Made by a program: the position numbers and the translations under genes. Shown here one piece after another: positions 51,302 to 59,597 of a stretch of DNA of 64,000 bases (position 1 is the stretch's first letter; each line of letters starts with the position of its first letter). Source of the DNA: Candidatus Omnitrophota bacterium (GTDB lineage Bacteria > Hinthialibacterota > Hinthialibacteria > OLB16); contig JACKFH010000007.1 of assembly GCA_020632575.1 (NCBI GenBank), positions 171,762 to 235,761 of the forward strand, read 5' to 3'. The notes beneath the pieces were generated by a model. That model ran no database searches. It was given only the letters and a program-made list of their open reading frames with translations, and was not told where the DNA came from.

Positions 51302-53191
51302 ATGAGCGATTACCTCGAAAAGAACCTTGAATCCCTGCAAAAACGTTTCCCTGTTTTGGCCCAGCGATTGGCGGAAACCGAGAGCGATGGGACTGTCCGA
51401 ATCGAATCCGCCTCCACCGGCGATCCGACTGCGGCCTATCTTCTCCCGAACGGCGGGGAAAAACGCCTCCACAGCAGTCGTGACCCCAAACGAGAGGCGC
51501 ATCGATGGGCGGAGTCGATTGCGCTGAAGCAGAACGAAACGGTGGCGCTCTTCGGGCCAGGTCTCGGGTATCCGATCGAGGCTCTGGGGCAGGTCCATGG
51601 GGACAAACTCGGAGGGATGTGGATCTTCGAGGGATCGATTCAGGTTTTTCGCGCCATGCTTTCCCTCAAGGATTGGACTTGGCTGATCGATCAACCGGGA
51701 GTCCTTTTTTTTGTCGAGGTCAATGAGACCGAATTTCGAGAACTCACTCAGGGTCATTTTCAGAAAGTCATTATCGACGGTCTCGAGATTGCGGAGTACG
51801 AACCGGGCACACAACCCGCTCCCGAATGGCATCGCGAGCGCGGCAAGAATGTCTCGAATCTCATGGTCCAATGGGCGAGTGAGCTCCGCACAGTCATGGA
51901 GCGAGGAAAACTCTTCACCTGGAACACTCTCTCCAACCTGAGGGATTGCGGCGGGTCTTATCTCCTCCGCGATGTCGGCAAGATCCTCAAAGGCAAACCG
52001 GCGATCATGGTCAGCGCCGGCCCGAGCCTCGACCGCAACGCGGAACTCCTCAAAAAGGCCAAAGGAAAAATCCCCATTGTCGCTGTCGACACCGCGCTCC
52101 GAATCATCGGGATGAAAGGGATCGCTCCAGATTGGGTCGTCACCATCGACGCCCTCGGCAAATCGGTGCGCCACTACGAGAACATTGCCGGACTCGAACA
52201 TATCCCTCTGGTTTACGACCTCGAGGCGACCGTGGATTTAACCAGCCAGTACCCCGGACCCAAGATCTTGATGGGGAACAACAAACCGATTCTCTATCAA
52301 TGGCTCGAAGAGGTGACTGGTCCCTTAGAGGGGCTGATGAAAGGGCTGACTGTGGCCCAGGCGACTTTTGGATTCCTGGCCCACCACGGAGCCGATCCGA
52401 TCATTCTGATTGGCCAAGATCTCTCCTACGATCCGAAGGGCGGGAAGACCCACGCGACAGGCGCCGCGTTTCAAGGCCAGTTCCAACCCAGCGAAACCGG
52501 GCCGGCCAAGTGGGAAAACCCCCTCGATCCTCAGGGTCTCCAGGATGTCCGCATGCACTGGGTCCCCGGCAATCATGGCGACCGAGTGCCGACCGACAAC
52601 ACGTTGCTCACCTATCTGAAACGGTTCGAGGACGATATCGCCAAGTTCCGTGCGAATGTGATCAACGCGACAGATGGCGGCGCATTGATCCAAGGGACTC
52701 GAGTACAATCACTCGAGGAGACCTACGCCGAGATTGGATTGGACAACCTACCCTTGGTCGGGAATTTTATCGGGATGGGCGAGGCCAAAACGATCGGCGA
52801 CCAGTATGGGGAGGATTTGAAATCGACCTTGTCCCAGATGGTATCCCTCATTCATGAGACAAAAGAGCACTGCCAGTCGGGGTTCGAGAAATCCGATAAA
52901 CTCCATCGGGATCTTGGATGGAAAAACTTATCCTCGAAAGATTTGGAGAAACGCCACTCTGACATCATCAAGGAGTTCCAGTGGCTGCAGCGGAACAAGA
53001 AGGCGCAACTGATCATCGAACGCGGCCTGATGACCGCGCTCTACATGCTTCAAAAATCGGACCTCCCGCCGGTGGAGGAACGAACGGTGGAACACCACCA
53101 GACCGCGGTGGATCGCTATCGCACTTTTTTTCATGACGCTTTGACCATGGTCGATCTGGCCCTGGAGGTCTTGGAGGAGAAGAAATCATGA
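51302..53191 (+). CDS. DUF115/Maf motility-accessory-factor-like protein (MptE-like core)
   Basis: 629 aa cytosolic. The central block 'GKPAIMVSAGPSLDRNAELL', 'IPIVAVDTALRIIGMKGIAP' and 'PIILIGQDLSYDPKGGKTHA' is the DUF115 (6-hydroxymethylpterin diphosphokinase MptE-like) domain of the Maf protein family. Maf proteins transfer nonulosonic acids such as pseudaminic or legionaminic acid onto flagellins; others have unknown roles. The N-terminal (about 1-195) and C-terminal (about 480-629, helical) parts are the usual flanks. No flagellin gene is near. Its stop overlaps the start of the Gfo/Idh/MocA gene (ATGA), so they are translated together. Confidence 0.82.
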   Translation: MSDYLEKNLESLQKRFPVLAQRLAETESDGTVRIESASTGDPTAAYLLPNGGEKRLHSSRDPKREAHRWAESIALKQNETVALFGPGLGYPIEALGQVHGDKLGGMWIFEGSIQVFRAMLSLKDWTWLIDQPGVLFFVEVNETEFRELTQGHFQKVIIDGLEIAEYEPGTQPAPEWHRERGKNVSNLMVQWASELRTVMERGKLFTWNTLSNLRDCGGSYLLRDVGKILKGKPAIMVSAGPSLDRNAELLKKAKGKIPIVAVDTALRIIGMKGIAPDWVVTIDALGKSVRHYENIAGLEHIPLVYDLEATVDLTSQYPGPKILMGNNKPILYQWLEEVTGPLEGLMKGLTVAQATFGFLAHHGADPIILIGQDLSYDPKGGKTHATGAAFQGQFQPSETGPAKWENPLDPQGLQDVRMHWVPGNHGDRVPTDNTLLTYLKRFEDDIAKFRANVINATDGGALIQGTRVQSLEETYAEIGLDNLPLVGNFIGMGEAKTIGDQYGEDLKSTLSQMVSLIHETKEHCQSGFEKSDKLHRDLGWKNLSSKDLEKRHSDIIKEFQWLQRNKKAQLIIERGLMTALYMLQKSDLPPVEERTVEHHQTAVDRYRTFFHDALTMVDLALEVLEEKKS

Positions 53192-54195
53192 CCCTGAAAG
53201 TTGGAATCATAGGAACCAATGGGCACATCCGGTATGTCCTGGATGGCATCCCCGAAATTGAGGATTGCCAGCTCATCGGTTGTTGCCCCGAGGCGGAGGG
53301 GAAGAATGTCACAAAGGTGACTCGACATGAGGCTTGGAGCGACAACGCCAGAGTTTTCGACACACCCCTCGATCTACTGGAAGAGGGGAAACCCGATGTG
53401 GTCTCGGTCGCCATGATGTTTCCCGAGAACTCGAAATACTCACGGATGGCCCTCGAACGCGGCGTCTCAGTTGTCAGTGAAAAACCGCTGGCGACCGAGC
53501 TCGAGGATTTGGATTTGCTCCGGAAAACCGCCGAACACTCGCAGGGAAGAATCACCGCGATGTACGCGTATCGTTTCTGGCCCGATTATGAGGCAGCCAG
53601 GAATATCCGACTGACGGGCTCGATTGGCAAAGTTTGTCAGGTCTCCGCCCAAAAATCTTATCAATGGGGTGACCGCAACGATTGGTACAAACAGCGAGAG
53701 ACCTATGGGGGCACGATCCCCTGGGTTGCCATCCACGCCATCGATTTCATGCGCTGGACCTCCGGCGAAGATTTTACCTCGGTTCAGGGAATGCAGGCCA
53801 ATCTGGTTCGAAAAGATTTTCCGGGCTGCGAGGATTGCGGCGCTCTCCTCTTCGGCCTGACCGGCGGCGGCCAAGGCATCCTCACCTTCGACTACCTCCG
53901 ACCGGCCGCGGCTGACAGCCACGGAGACGATCGCCTCCGGATTGTCGGCAGCACAGGAATCATCGAACTCCAATCCGCGCGTGGAATCGCCGAGGTGACC
54001 ACCGATGAGGAACCGGTCAAGAAATTGGAGATTCCTCCCGAGACCAATATGTTTGTCGACTTTGTCAAAGAACTCCGGGGTGGCGAGCCCTCGCGAATCT
54101 CCCAAGACGAAGCCTTTCGGTCGTGTGAGATTTCACTGCTGGCGAGGAAGGCCTGCGAGGAGGGGGCCGTGGTGAAGATTCCCCAACCGGCGTGA
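53188..54195 (+). CDS. Gfo/Idh/MocA family oxidoreductase, coupled to the Maf-like gene
   Basis: 335 aa cytosolic NAD(P)-dependent enzyme. The N-terminus 'KVGIIGTNGHIRYVLDGIP' is the dinucleotide-binding strand-loop, EKP at 98-100 the signature, and 'GGTIPWVAIHAIDFMRWTSG' holds the Asp/His pair of the substrate domain. The ATG overlaps the previous stop (ATGA). Coupling to a Maf-like protein suggests sugar or nonulosonate modification (inference). It is about as long as typical members and differs clearly from the 392-aa relative at 610. A short hairpin with T-run overlaps its end. Confidence 0.9.
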   Translation: MTLKVGIIGTNGHIRYVLDGIPEIEDCQLIGCCPEAEGKNVTKVTRHEAWSDNARVFDTPLDLLEEGKPDVVSVAMMFPENSKYSRMALERGVSVVSEKPLATELEDLDLLRKTAEHSQGRITAMYAYRFWPDYEAARNIRLTGSIGKVCQVSAQKSYQWGDRNDWYKQRETYGGTIPWVAIHAIDFMRWTSGEDFTSVQGMQANLVRKDFPGCEDCGALLFGLTGGGQGILTFDYLRPAAADSHGDDRLRIVGSTGIIELQSARGIAEVTTDEEPVKKLEIPPETNMFVDFVKELRGGEPSRISQDEAFRSCEISLLARKACEEGAVVKIPQPA

Positions 54196-54206
54196 ACGGT
54201 TTTTTG
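54185..54206 (+). terminator. Possible short terminator overlapping the oxidoreductase stop
   Basis: AACCG and CGGTT pair around GCGTGAA, followed by a T-run, and the stop codon lies in the loop. The five-pair stem is weak. Confidence 0.4.
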
Positions 54207-54289
54207 AATCATGGAAAATACGTAAAACGAGAATTCGCTCCGCCCATTTCGTTGACCGGACCAAACGCTTGAACTAACCTAAAGGTATC

Positions 54290-54508
54290 ATGGCTACCAC
54301 AATCACCATTCCCTTGAATGACCGAACGCAAGAAGCACTCTCTCGACTGAGCGACGAAAGCGGCAAAAGCCTAGACGAGATCGCCAGCGAAGCGATCCAA
54401 CGGTTTGTCGCGGTAAGGGAATTCAACTCCCTTCGAATGAAGATTACCCCCTATGCTCGAAAAGCAGGGCTTGAGACGGAAGAGGATGTTTTCCGCGAGG
54501 TCTCTTGA
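54290..54508 (+). CDS. Ribbon-helix-helix antitoxin of an RHH-PIN pair
   Basis: 72 aa. 'TTITIPLNDRTQEALSRLSD' plus 'SGKSLDEIASEAIQRFVA' is a CopG/Arc-type ribbon-helix-helix with a short tail ('RKAGLETEEDVFREVS'). It lies 45 nt before a PIN-domain gene on the same strand, the usual antitoxin-first order. AAAGG is 5 nt upstream of the ATG. A possible promoter TTGACC-17-TAACCT (54252-54280) ends only 9 nt before the ATG, so I do not rely on it. Confidence 0.8.
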   Translation: MATTITIPLNDRTQEALSRLSDESGKSLDEIASEAIQRFVAVREFNSLRMKITPYARKAGLETEEDVFREVS

Positions 54509-54553
54509 GTGGCTCATATTGGTCTAATGTAAGGTGAATTCCTAGGGCTTCCC

Positions 54554-54949
54554 ATGAAGGTATTTCTGGACACCAATGTCCTGGTGAGCGCTTTTTCCTC
54601 AACAAAGTTTTGCTCGGGACTTTTCGTTCGACTTTTGGAATCGCATGAAATCTTGATTTCAACCGAGGTCTTGAGGGAGTTGGAAAGAATTCTTCGGACC
54701 AAGATCTCTCTCCCGGAGGAAGCGATTCATACTACTATTCAGTTCTTGATGGATCGTGCAAATGTCATCCATCAGAATGCACAAATCGATATTTCGATCG
54801 ATGACCAGGACGATGCATTAATTCTTACGGCGGCGATCGCGGGTGAAGCGGAGTATTTTGTCACTGGAGATAAGGAAATCCTGAATCTGAATAAAATAGG
54901 GCGAATGAAAATTATGTCCCCAAGAGAGTTCTCCGACCGCTTAGGCTGA
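54554..54949 (+). CDS. PIN-domain toxin, COG1569-type
   Basis: 131 aa PIN-fold ribonuclease. 'MKVFLDTNVLVSAF' (Asp6), 'ISTEVLRELERIL' (Glu), 'DDQDDALILTAAIAGEAEYF' (Asp pair) and 'VTGDKEILNL' (final Asp) form the acidic active site of putative toxin-antitoxin PIN proteins. It follows the RHH antitoxin by 45 nt. It differs from the VapC-like PIN at 44357 in motif spacing and partner type. Confidence 0.83.
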   Translation: MKVFLDTNVLVSAFSSTKFCSGLFVRLLESHEILISTEVLRELERILRTKISLPEEAIHTTIQFLMDRANVIHQNAQIDISIDDQDDALILTAAIAGEAEYFVTGDKEILNLNKIGRMKIMSPREFSDRLG

Positions 54950-55008
54950 AAGGCGTCTTCTTATCCAGTGAGCGTTCAAATTTGGATCAACCTTTTCAAC
55001 CGAGAACC

Positions 55009-56196
55009 TCAAATCCGAATAAAGATCCGCTTCTTATACATCCAGTACCCGATCGCCCAGATGAAAAGCGCGAAGGAAGTCTCTTCCCACATCGGGCCGA
55101 AGGGGCCATCGAAGACTCCTTGGCCCACATGAGTCTTCACCGTCTCCACCCACCAATGGAAGATGAGACTCGAACAGTAAAAAAAGATGGAGTTCATCCC
55201 CACGACCACGAAGGGGAACGCCCACTTGCGAAACCCCTGGAGATCGATGATCCAGTAGAACACGGCCAACATCAGGAAGGTCCACCCGGCGGCATAGACT
55301 GCCCAGGAGGGAGTCCAGATTCGTTTGACAATCGGGCAGACCGTGTGGCCAAGGAGCAAGCCCACCAAGAGACAACCCCCTCCCCACATCACTAGGCGGA
55401 CGAATTTTTCACGAGAGGTTTTCGGCCCGCGAAGCAGTTCCCCGGCGAGAACGCCGAAGATCATCGTGCCCATCGAGGGGATGAAATTGAGGGTGAGATA
55501 TCCGCCGCCGTTGTATTCGAAGGGGTGTTCCCTCGGAAAGAGGTTGAGGAACCAGACATCGAAATAGTGGGCAAGGTTGGTGTTCTTGTCCCAATGAGCG
55601 AAGAAGCCGGTGAGGTGATTCCAATCCTGACCCACGCCAACGGAAGAGTAATCGAAATTCGGACCTGGCAACGGGAAGAGCGCGAATGCCAGCCAATAAA
55701 AGAAGAGGATGGCGACAAGACTCCCGAACTGAACCCAAAACCGTTTCCCCAATACGAGGTAGACAAAGACGTATCCGAGACCGATCTGAGTGATCACATC
55801 CTCGAAGGTGAAATAGGTTTGGGACCGGTGGTTCGACCGGAGGAAAATTCCGAGCAAGATCAGGATGACCGCTCGCTTGATGACATGGAACCAAATCTGG
55901 CCAGGGGTGTCGCCCCGCTGCCGGCGGCTGGCGTAGGAGTAGGGCATCGCGACGCCCACCATGAACATGAACGAGGGCTGGATCAGATCCCAAAAGACAC
56001 ACCCGACCCATGGGATGTGGCCCAGTTGGTGGTTGATGACATCCCAGAAAGGCGAACCCTCGAAACGGTCGGCAGTCTCCCCGAGACCAAAGGCCTCCGC
56101 CACCAGAATAAACATGATGAATCCCCGGTAGGCGTCGAGCGACACCAATCGCTTTAGAGTCGGATCGGTGGAGGACTTTGGATTGGCGATGGACAC
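55009..56196 (-). CDS. Heparan-alpha-glucosaminide acetyltransferase-like membrane protein (DUF5009/NagX-like)
   Basis: 395 aa with about 10 membrane helices. 'KRLVSLDAYRGFIMFILVAE' at the N-terminus is the hallmark of the acyltransferase group that includes lysosomal HGSNAT and bacterial NagX/YeiB-type proteins; 'GVAMPYSYASRRQRGD' and 'LNFIPSMGTMIFGVLAGELL' are further conserved parts. These are thought to acetylate amino sugars across the membrane. Start is GTG 56196 with no clear ribosome binding site. Its neighbours are unrelated. An amino-sugar role would fit the PIG-L deacetylase at 19848, though they are far apart. Confidence 0.86.
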   Translation of the reverse strand: MSIANPKSSTDPTLKRLVSLDAYRGFIMFILVAEAFGLGETADRFEGSPFWDVINHQLGHIPWVGCVFWDLIQPSFMFMVGVAMPYSYASRRQRGDTPGQIWFHVIKRAVILILLGIFLRSNHRSQTYFTFEDVITQIGLGYVFVYLVLGKRFWVQFGSLVAILFFYWLAFALFPLPGPNFDYSSVGVGQDWNHLTGFFAHWDKNTNLAHYFDVWFLNLFPREHPFEYNGGGYLTLNFIPSMGTMIFGVLAGELLRGPKTSREKFVRLVMWGGGCLLVGLLLGHTVCPIVKRIWTPSWAVYAAGWTFLMLAVFYWIIDLQGFRKWAFPFVVVGMNSIFFYCSSLIFHWWVETVKTHVGQGVFDGPFGPMWEETSFALFIWAIGYWMYKKRIFIRI

Positions 56197-56292
56197 GATG
56201 GGCGGAGATTAATCCGCATGATCGATTGCGGATAGATCCAAGGGTCCCCGCCCCTATCCCCAACCCGCCCCCGGTGCTTCAATCTGCCCCCT

Positions 56293-58098
56293 ATGGATAA
56301 CCCCCAACAAGAATATGCCAGCCGCCTCGAGTCACGGAAAAAAGCGGTCGACGATCACCTGAAGAAAGAGCGTTCGTTCGGTTTTGCTCGACTGTTTTCA
56401 TTTTTGCTTGGCTTGTTACTTCTCTTCCTGACCTTGGCTCAGTTCGATTTCCCGGCGTGGCTGATTCTCGCTCCGTTCGCGGTCTTTGTGGTCCTCCTGG
56501 TCTTGCACGATCGGATGATTCGTGAACGACGCGGCCTCGAACAAGCCGTCCTCTACTATGAAATGGAATTGGCCCGCGTGAACCACACTTGGATGGGCAA
56601 GGGTTTTAATGGCTCCCAGTTCGAGCCCGATAAACACCCGTACGCGGTCGATCTCGATCTATTCGGAAAGGCGTCTCTCTTCGAATACCTCTGCCGCGCT
56701 AAGACCCCGACCGGGCAGAGAAAGCTCGCTAATTGGTTGGTCGCCAAGTCCGAAATAGAAGTGCTCAGTCGCCGTCAGGAGGCGGTTCACGAACTGTCTC
56801 CCAACTTGGATTTCCAGGAATCGCTGGCACAAGGGGTGACCGACCCAACCGTGTTTCGCGATCCCGAATACTTTGAGGCTTGGATGGGAATGGCGCCGAT
56901 TCCATTCGGGGGTTACGAGAAGTCGATCGCTTATTTTTTGAGCCTGCTTTCCGGGATCACTCTTGTCGTTTGGTTTGGGACAACCTGGGGCGGACTTCCC
57001 TTTCTCGCCTCCTGCATTTTAAGCGGCACGTACTTTTCCTATCTCGGAGGACGTGTCATTCGGGTTCTAAGTTCGGTCGAGAAGATTAGCGAGGGTTTGA
57101 ACAGTTACGCCTCATTGCTGGAACGAGTCGAATCCGAAACATTTCTGGGCGAGCCACTGGTTGATCTCAAGAAAAAACTCGAAACCGATGGGACTCCCGC
57201 CTCGGAGGAGATCCGCAAACTGGCTAAGTGGGTGAAAAAACTCGAGGATGGGAACCGGAATGTCATCCTTTTCCCCTTCGCTCGTCTGATGTTCTGGTCG
57301 ACTCACCTCGCGATGGCGATTGAGGGTTGGCGGGAACGGAATGGGGAGGCGGTTCTGGGTTGGATCGACACCCTGGCCGAATTCGAAACCCTTTCGAGCT
57401 TGGCCGCCCACGCCTATTCGAACCCTGACAATGTCTTTCCCGAATTCGAACCCAAGGAGGCGATCCTCGAAGGGGTTTCTCTCGGTCACCCGCTGATGGA
57501 TAGAAAAACCTGTGTTCGAAACAGTATCCGCCTCACTCAGGAGACGCCACTCGTGATCATCAGCGGTTCAAACATGTCGGGGAAGAGCACTTACATGCGG
57601 ACTGTTGGAACGAACACGGTGCTCGCACTCATTGGCGCGACTGTGCATGCTTCGCAGTTTCGAGTCTCCCCCTTCCGAATCGCCGCGTCCATTCAGATCC
57701 GCGATTCGCTTCAGGAGGGCATTTCAAAGTTCTATCAAGAGATCCTTCGAGTCCGCGAAATGATCGACCTCTCCCATGAGGAGGGTCCGCTGCTTTTCTT
57801 CATCGACGAGATCTTTCAAGGCACGAACTCGCATGATCGGCGAATCGCCGCGCAGTCGATTATGAAGAAACTGGTTCGCGAGGGAGCGATGGGCCTCATC
57901 AGCACCCACGATCTCGCCCTAACCCAAATCGCCGAAAACCTGCTACCGCCCGGAAAGAACTTCCATTTCGAGGATCGGATGGAGGGGGACAAGATGATTT
58001 TCGATTACACCATGAAAGAGGGTGTGATCGAGAAAGGAAACGCGCTGAATCTGTTAAGGTCGATTGGGTTGGAGGTTGAGGACGAGTCTGCCACTTAG
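56293..58098 (+). CDS. MutS-related ATPase with membrane helices
   Basis: 601 aa. Two hydrophobic helices at about 32-48 and 55-72 and two more at about 212-250 flank a linker; a MutS core/lever region follows, then a MutS domain V ATPase with Walker A GSNMSGKSTYM, Walker B 'PLLFFIDEIFQGTNSHDR' and 'GLISTHDLALTQIAE'. There is no MutS mismatch-recognition domain (no FxE motif), so classical mismatch repair is unlikely. It belongs to the membrane-associated MutS-like group seen in Bacteroidetes-like genomes, whose function is unknown. Convergent with the DUF2442 gene, 2 nt apart. Confidence 0.85.
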   Translation: MDNPQQEYASRLESRKKAVDDHLKKERSFGFARLFSFLLGLLLLFLTLAQFDFPAWLILAPFAVFVVLLVLHDRMIRERRGLEQAVLYYEMELARVNHTWMGKGFNGSQFEPDKHPYAVDLDLFGKASLFEYLCRAKTPTGQRKLANWLVAKSEIEVLSRRQEAVHELSPNLDFQESLAQGVTDPTVFRDPEYFEAWMGMAPIPFGGYEKSIAYFLSLLSGITLVVWFGTTWGGLPFLASCILSGTYFSYLGGRVIRVLSSVEKISEGLNSYASLLERVESETFLGEPLVDLKKKLETDGTPASEEIRKLAKWVKKLEDGNRNVILFPFARLMFWSTHLAMAIEGWRERNGEAVLGWIDTLAEFETLSSLAAHAYSNPDNVFPEFEPKEAILEGVSLGHPLMDRKTCVRNSIRLTQETPLVIISGSNMSGKSTYMRTVGTNTVLALIGATVHASQFRVSPFRIAASIQIRDSLQEGISKFYQEILRVREMIDLSHEEGPLLFFIDEIFQGTNSHDRRIAAQSIMKKLVREGAMGLISTHDLALTQIAENLLPPGKNFHFEDRMEGDKMIFDYTMKEGVIEKGNALNLLRSIGLEVEDESAT

Positions 58099-58100
58099 TT

Positions 58101-58412
58101 TTACTGTTTCTCTCGCTTTTTGAGCCAACGCTCGAATGAAGCCGGACTCTCGGTGGATTTCTTGCCAAGCAACAATCCTTCGACTCCGATGTCTTCATCC
58201 AAATCCGGCCAATGGATGCCTTGTCCCTGACCGGAAATCTCATAGTTCGAAATCTCTTCCATTGTTCCATGCGCCAAACGCGGATACCAACCGATGGGAA
58301 CGGACATCGTCCGCCCATCGTCCAAATCCAAGGTTAAAGTGTCGTCTGTTACTGTCACGCTCCGAACTCTAGGCGGTGTCGGCGTTGCCGCCGCAGAAGG
58401 AGTCCCACTCAT
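58101..58412 (-). CDS. DUF2442 protein
   Basis: 103 aa. 'RVRSVTVTDDTLTLDLDDGR' followed by 'SVPIGWYPRLAHGTMEE' and 'IHWPDLDEDIGVEGLLLGK' is the DUF2442 pattern. The family usually follows a DUF4160 gene and is suspected to be the antitoxin of that pair. ATG 58412 lies inside the end of the DUF4160 gene (44 nt overlap), which suggests translational coupling. Confidence 0.85.
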   Translation of the reverse strand: MSGTPSAAATPTPPRVRSVTVTDDTLTLDLDDGRTMSVPIGWYPRLAHGTMEEISNYEISGQGQGIHWPDLDEDIGVEGLLLGKKSTESPASFERWLKKREKQ

Positions 58413-58623
58413 TTCGCAATTCCTCCAAGTTGTCGCGTATGGTTCTTTCGATGTCGCGCAGCTCTTTTCGATTATAACCATAATTCTGAGAAAGCGACAC
58501 GTCGGGATCGAGCCAGAATTTGGCGCTCATGTTTTCTCGATCCACATGCATATGACGGGGTTCGCCGCAGTCATAGGAGTAGAAATAGAAACGGTAAGCC
58601 CCCAGACGCAAAGCGGTTGGCAC
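58369..58623 (-). CDS. DUF4160 protein
   Basis: 84 aa. 'YRFYFYSYDCGEPRHMHVDR' and 'AKFWLDPDVSLSQNYGYNRK' are the DUF4160 core; the family is a putative toxin partner of DUF2442. The start is GTG 58623, with GAGGA about 10 nt upstream, because homology begins there; a longer frame upstream has no family match. It is divergent from lemA. Confidence 0.84.
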   Translation of the reverse strand: MPTALRLGAYRFYFYSYDCGEPRHMHVDRENMSAKFWLDPDVSLSQNYGYNRKELRDIERTIRDNLEELRNEWDSFCGGNADTA

Positions 58624-58870
58624 TGTGCGAAGATCCTCGCTTTTCGACAATCGAACAATAATCGAGTCTGCACAGATTGCTCCCGGAGGCAAGAGATTAC
58701 CGTATACGGGGGTCACCCCTTCGAGAAACCACCTGCCGACAAACCTGAGATTTATGCTATCATCACCCCAGTGATGCGATGCGGTTTCTTGCCAATGCCA
58801 ACCAAAGCAGCTTCGAACCTCGAGCGTTTCGGCTTCGGGAGAATTCAGTGAGCGACAAAGGAGCAATGAA

Positions 58871-59461
58871 ATGATCGGAATGATTATTCTCTTGGTGGTC
58901 GTTGTTGGTGTGGCGCTATACGCGGTGGGGCTGTACAACAATCTGGTCAAACTTCAGAACCGCTTCGAAAATGCTTTCGCCCAGATCGATGTGCAATTGA
59001 AGCGACGGTATGACCTGATCCCGAACCTGGTCGAAACCGCGAAAGCCTACCTGAAACACGAGCGAGAAACGCTGGAAGCGGTGATCGCCGCGAGGAACCA
59101 GGCGGCTGCGGCGCGTGAGGAGGCGGCCCAAAAACCGGGCGATGCGAACGCGATGAAGGGTTTGATGGGCGCCGAAACGCTGCTCGGCGGAGCGCTCGGC
59201 AGACTCTTCGCGGTGGCCGAGGCCTATCCCGATCTGAAGGCGAATCAGAACATGATGCAACTCTCCGAGGAACTGACCACCACCGAAAACAAAATCGCTT
59301 TCGCCCGTCAGGCCTACAACGATTCGGTGATGACCTACAATGTCGCCCGAGAATCCTTCCCGGCGGTGATTGTCGCCCCTGCTCTTGGGTTCAACGAGGC
59401 TGAGTTGTTTGAGATCGAGGACGAGGCGATCCGCGAAGCGCCGCAAGTCAGTTTCTCCTGA
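58871..59461 (+). CDS. lemA: LemA family membrane protein
   Basis: 196 aa. One N-terminal membrane helix (about 4-22), then a helical bundle with 'YNNLVKLQNRFENAFAQIDV', 'LKRRYDLIPNLVETAKAYLK' and 'ENKIAFARQAYNDSVMTYN', the LemA signature. LemA proteins are often next to HtpX-like proteases and may take part in membrane quality control. AAGGAG is 7 nt before the ATG. The M48 protease gene follows after a 118-nt repeat element. Confidence 0.93.
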   Translation: MIGMIILLVVVVGVALYAVGLYNNLVKLQNRFENAFAQIDVQLKRRYDLIPNLVETAKAYLKHERETLEAVIAARNQAAAAREEAAQKPGDANAMKGLMGAETLLGGALGRLFAVAEAYPDLKANQNMMQLSEELTTTENKIAFARQAYNDSVMTYNVARESFPAVIVAPALGFNEAELFEIEDEAIREAPQVSFS

Positions 59462-59466
59462 GATAG

Positions 59467-59584
59467 AACCCCTCCCCCTAGCCCCCTCCCCGCATTGCGT
59501 GGAGGGGGGACCTTGTTAACGATCCGATGGATCGTTCGGGTTCCCCCTCTCTGTAGAACGGGGAGGGGGTTAGGGGGAGGGGTT
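59467..59584. repeat. 118-nt MITE-like inverted repeat between lemA and the M48 protease gene
   Basis: Terminal arms of 26 nt (59467-59492 and 59559-59584) pair with a single G-T mismatch; they are C-rich on the left and G-rich on the right. The centre contains a second hairpin (ACGATCC ATGG GGATCGT region). It carries no ORF. It fills almost the whole intergenic gap. Confidence 0.7.
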
Positions 59585-59597
59585 ACAGAGGTTTCAA

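Noticed and set aside
54252..54280. TTGACC-17-TAACCT as promoter of the RHH antitoxin
   Set aside because: The predicted start site would fall within the ribosome binding site.
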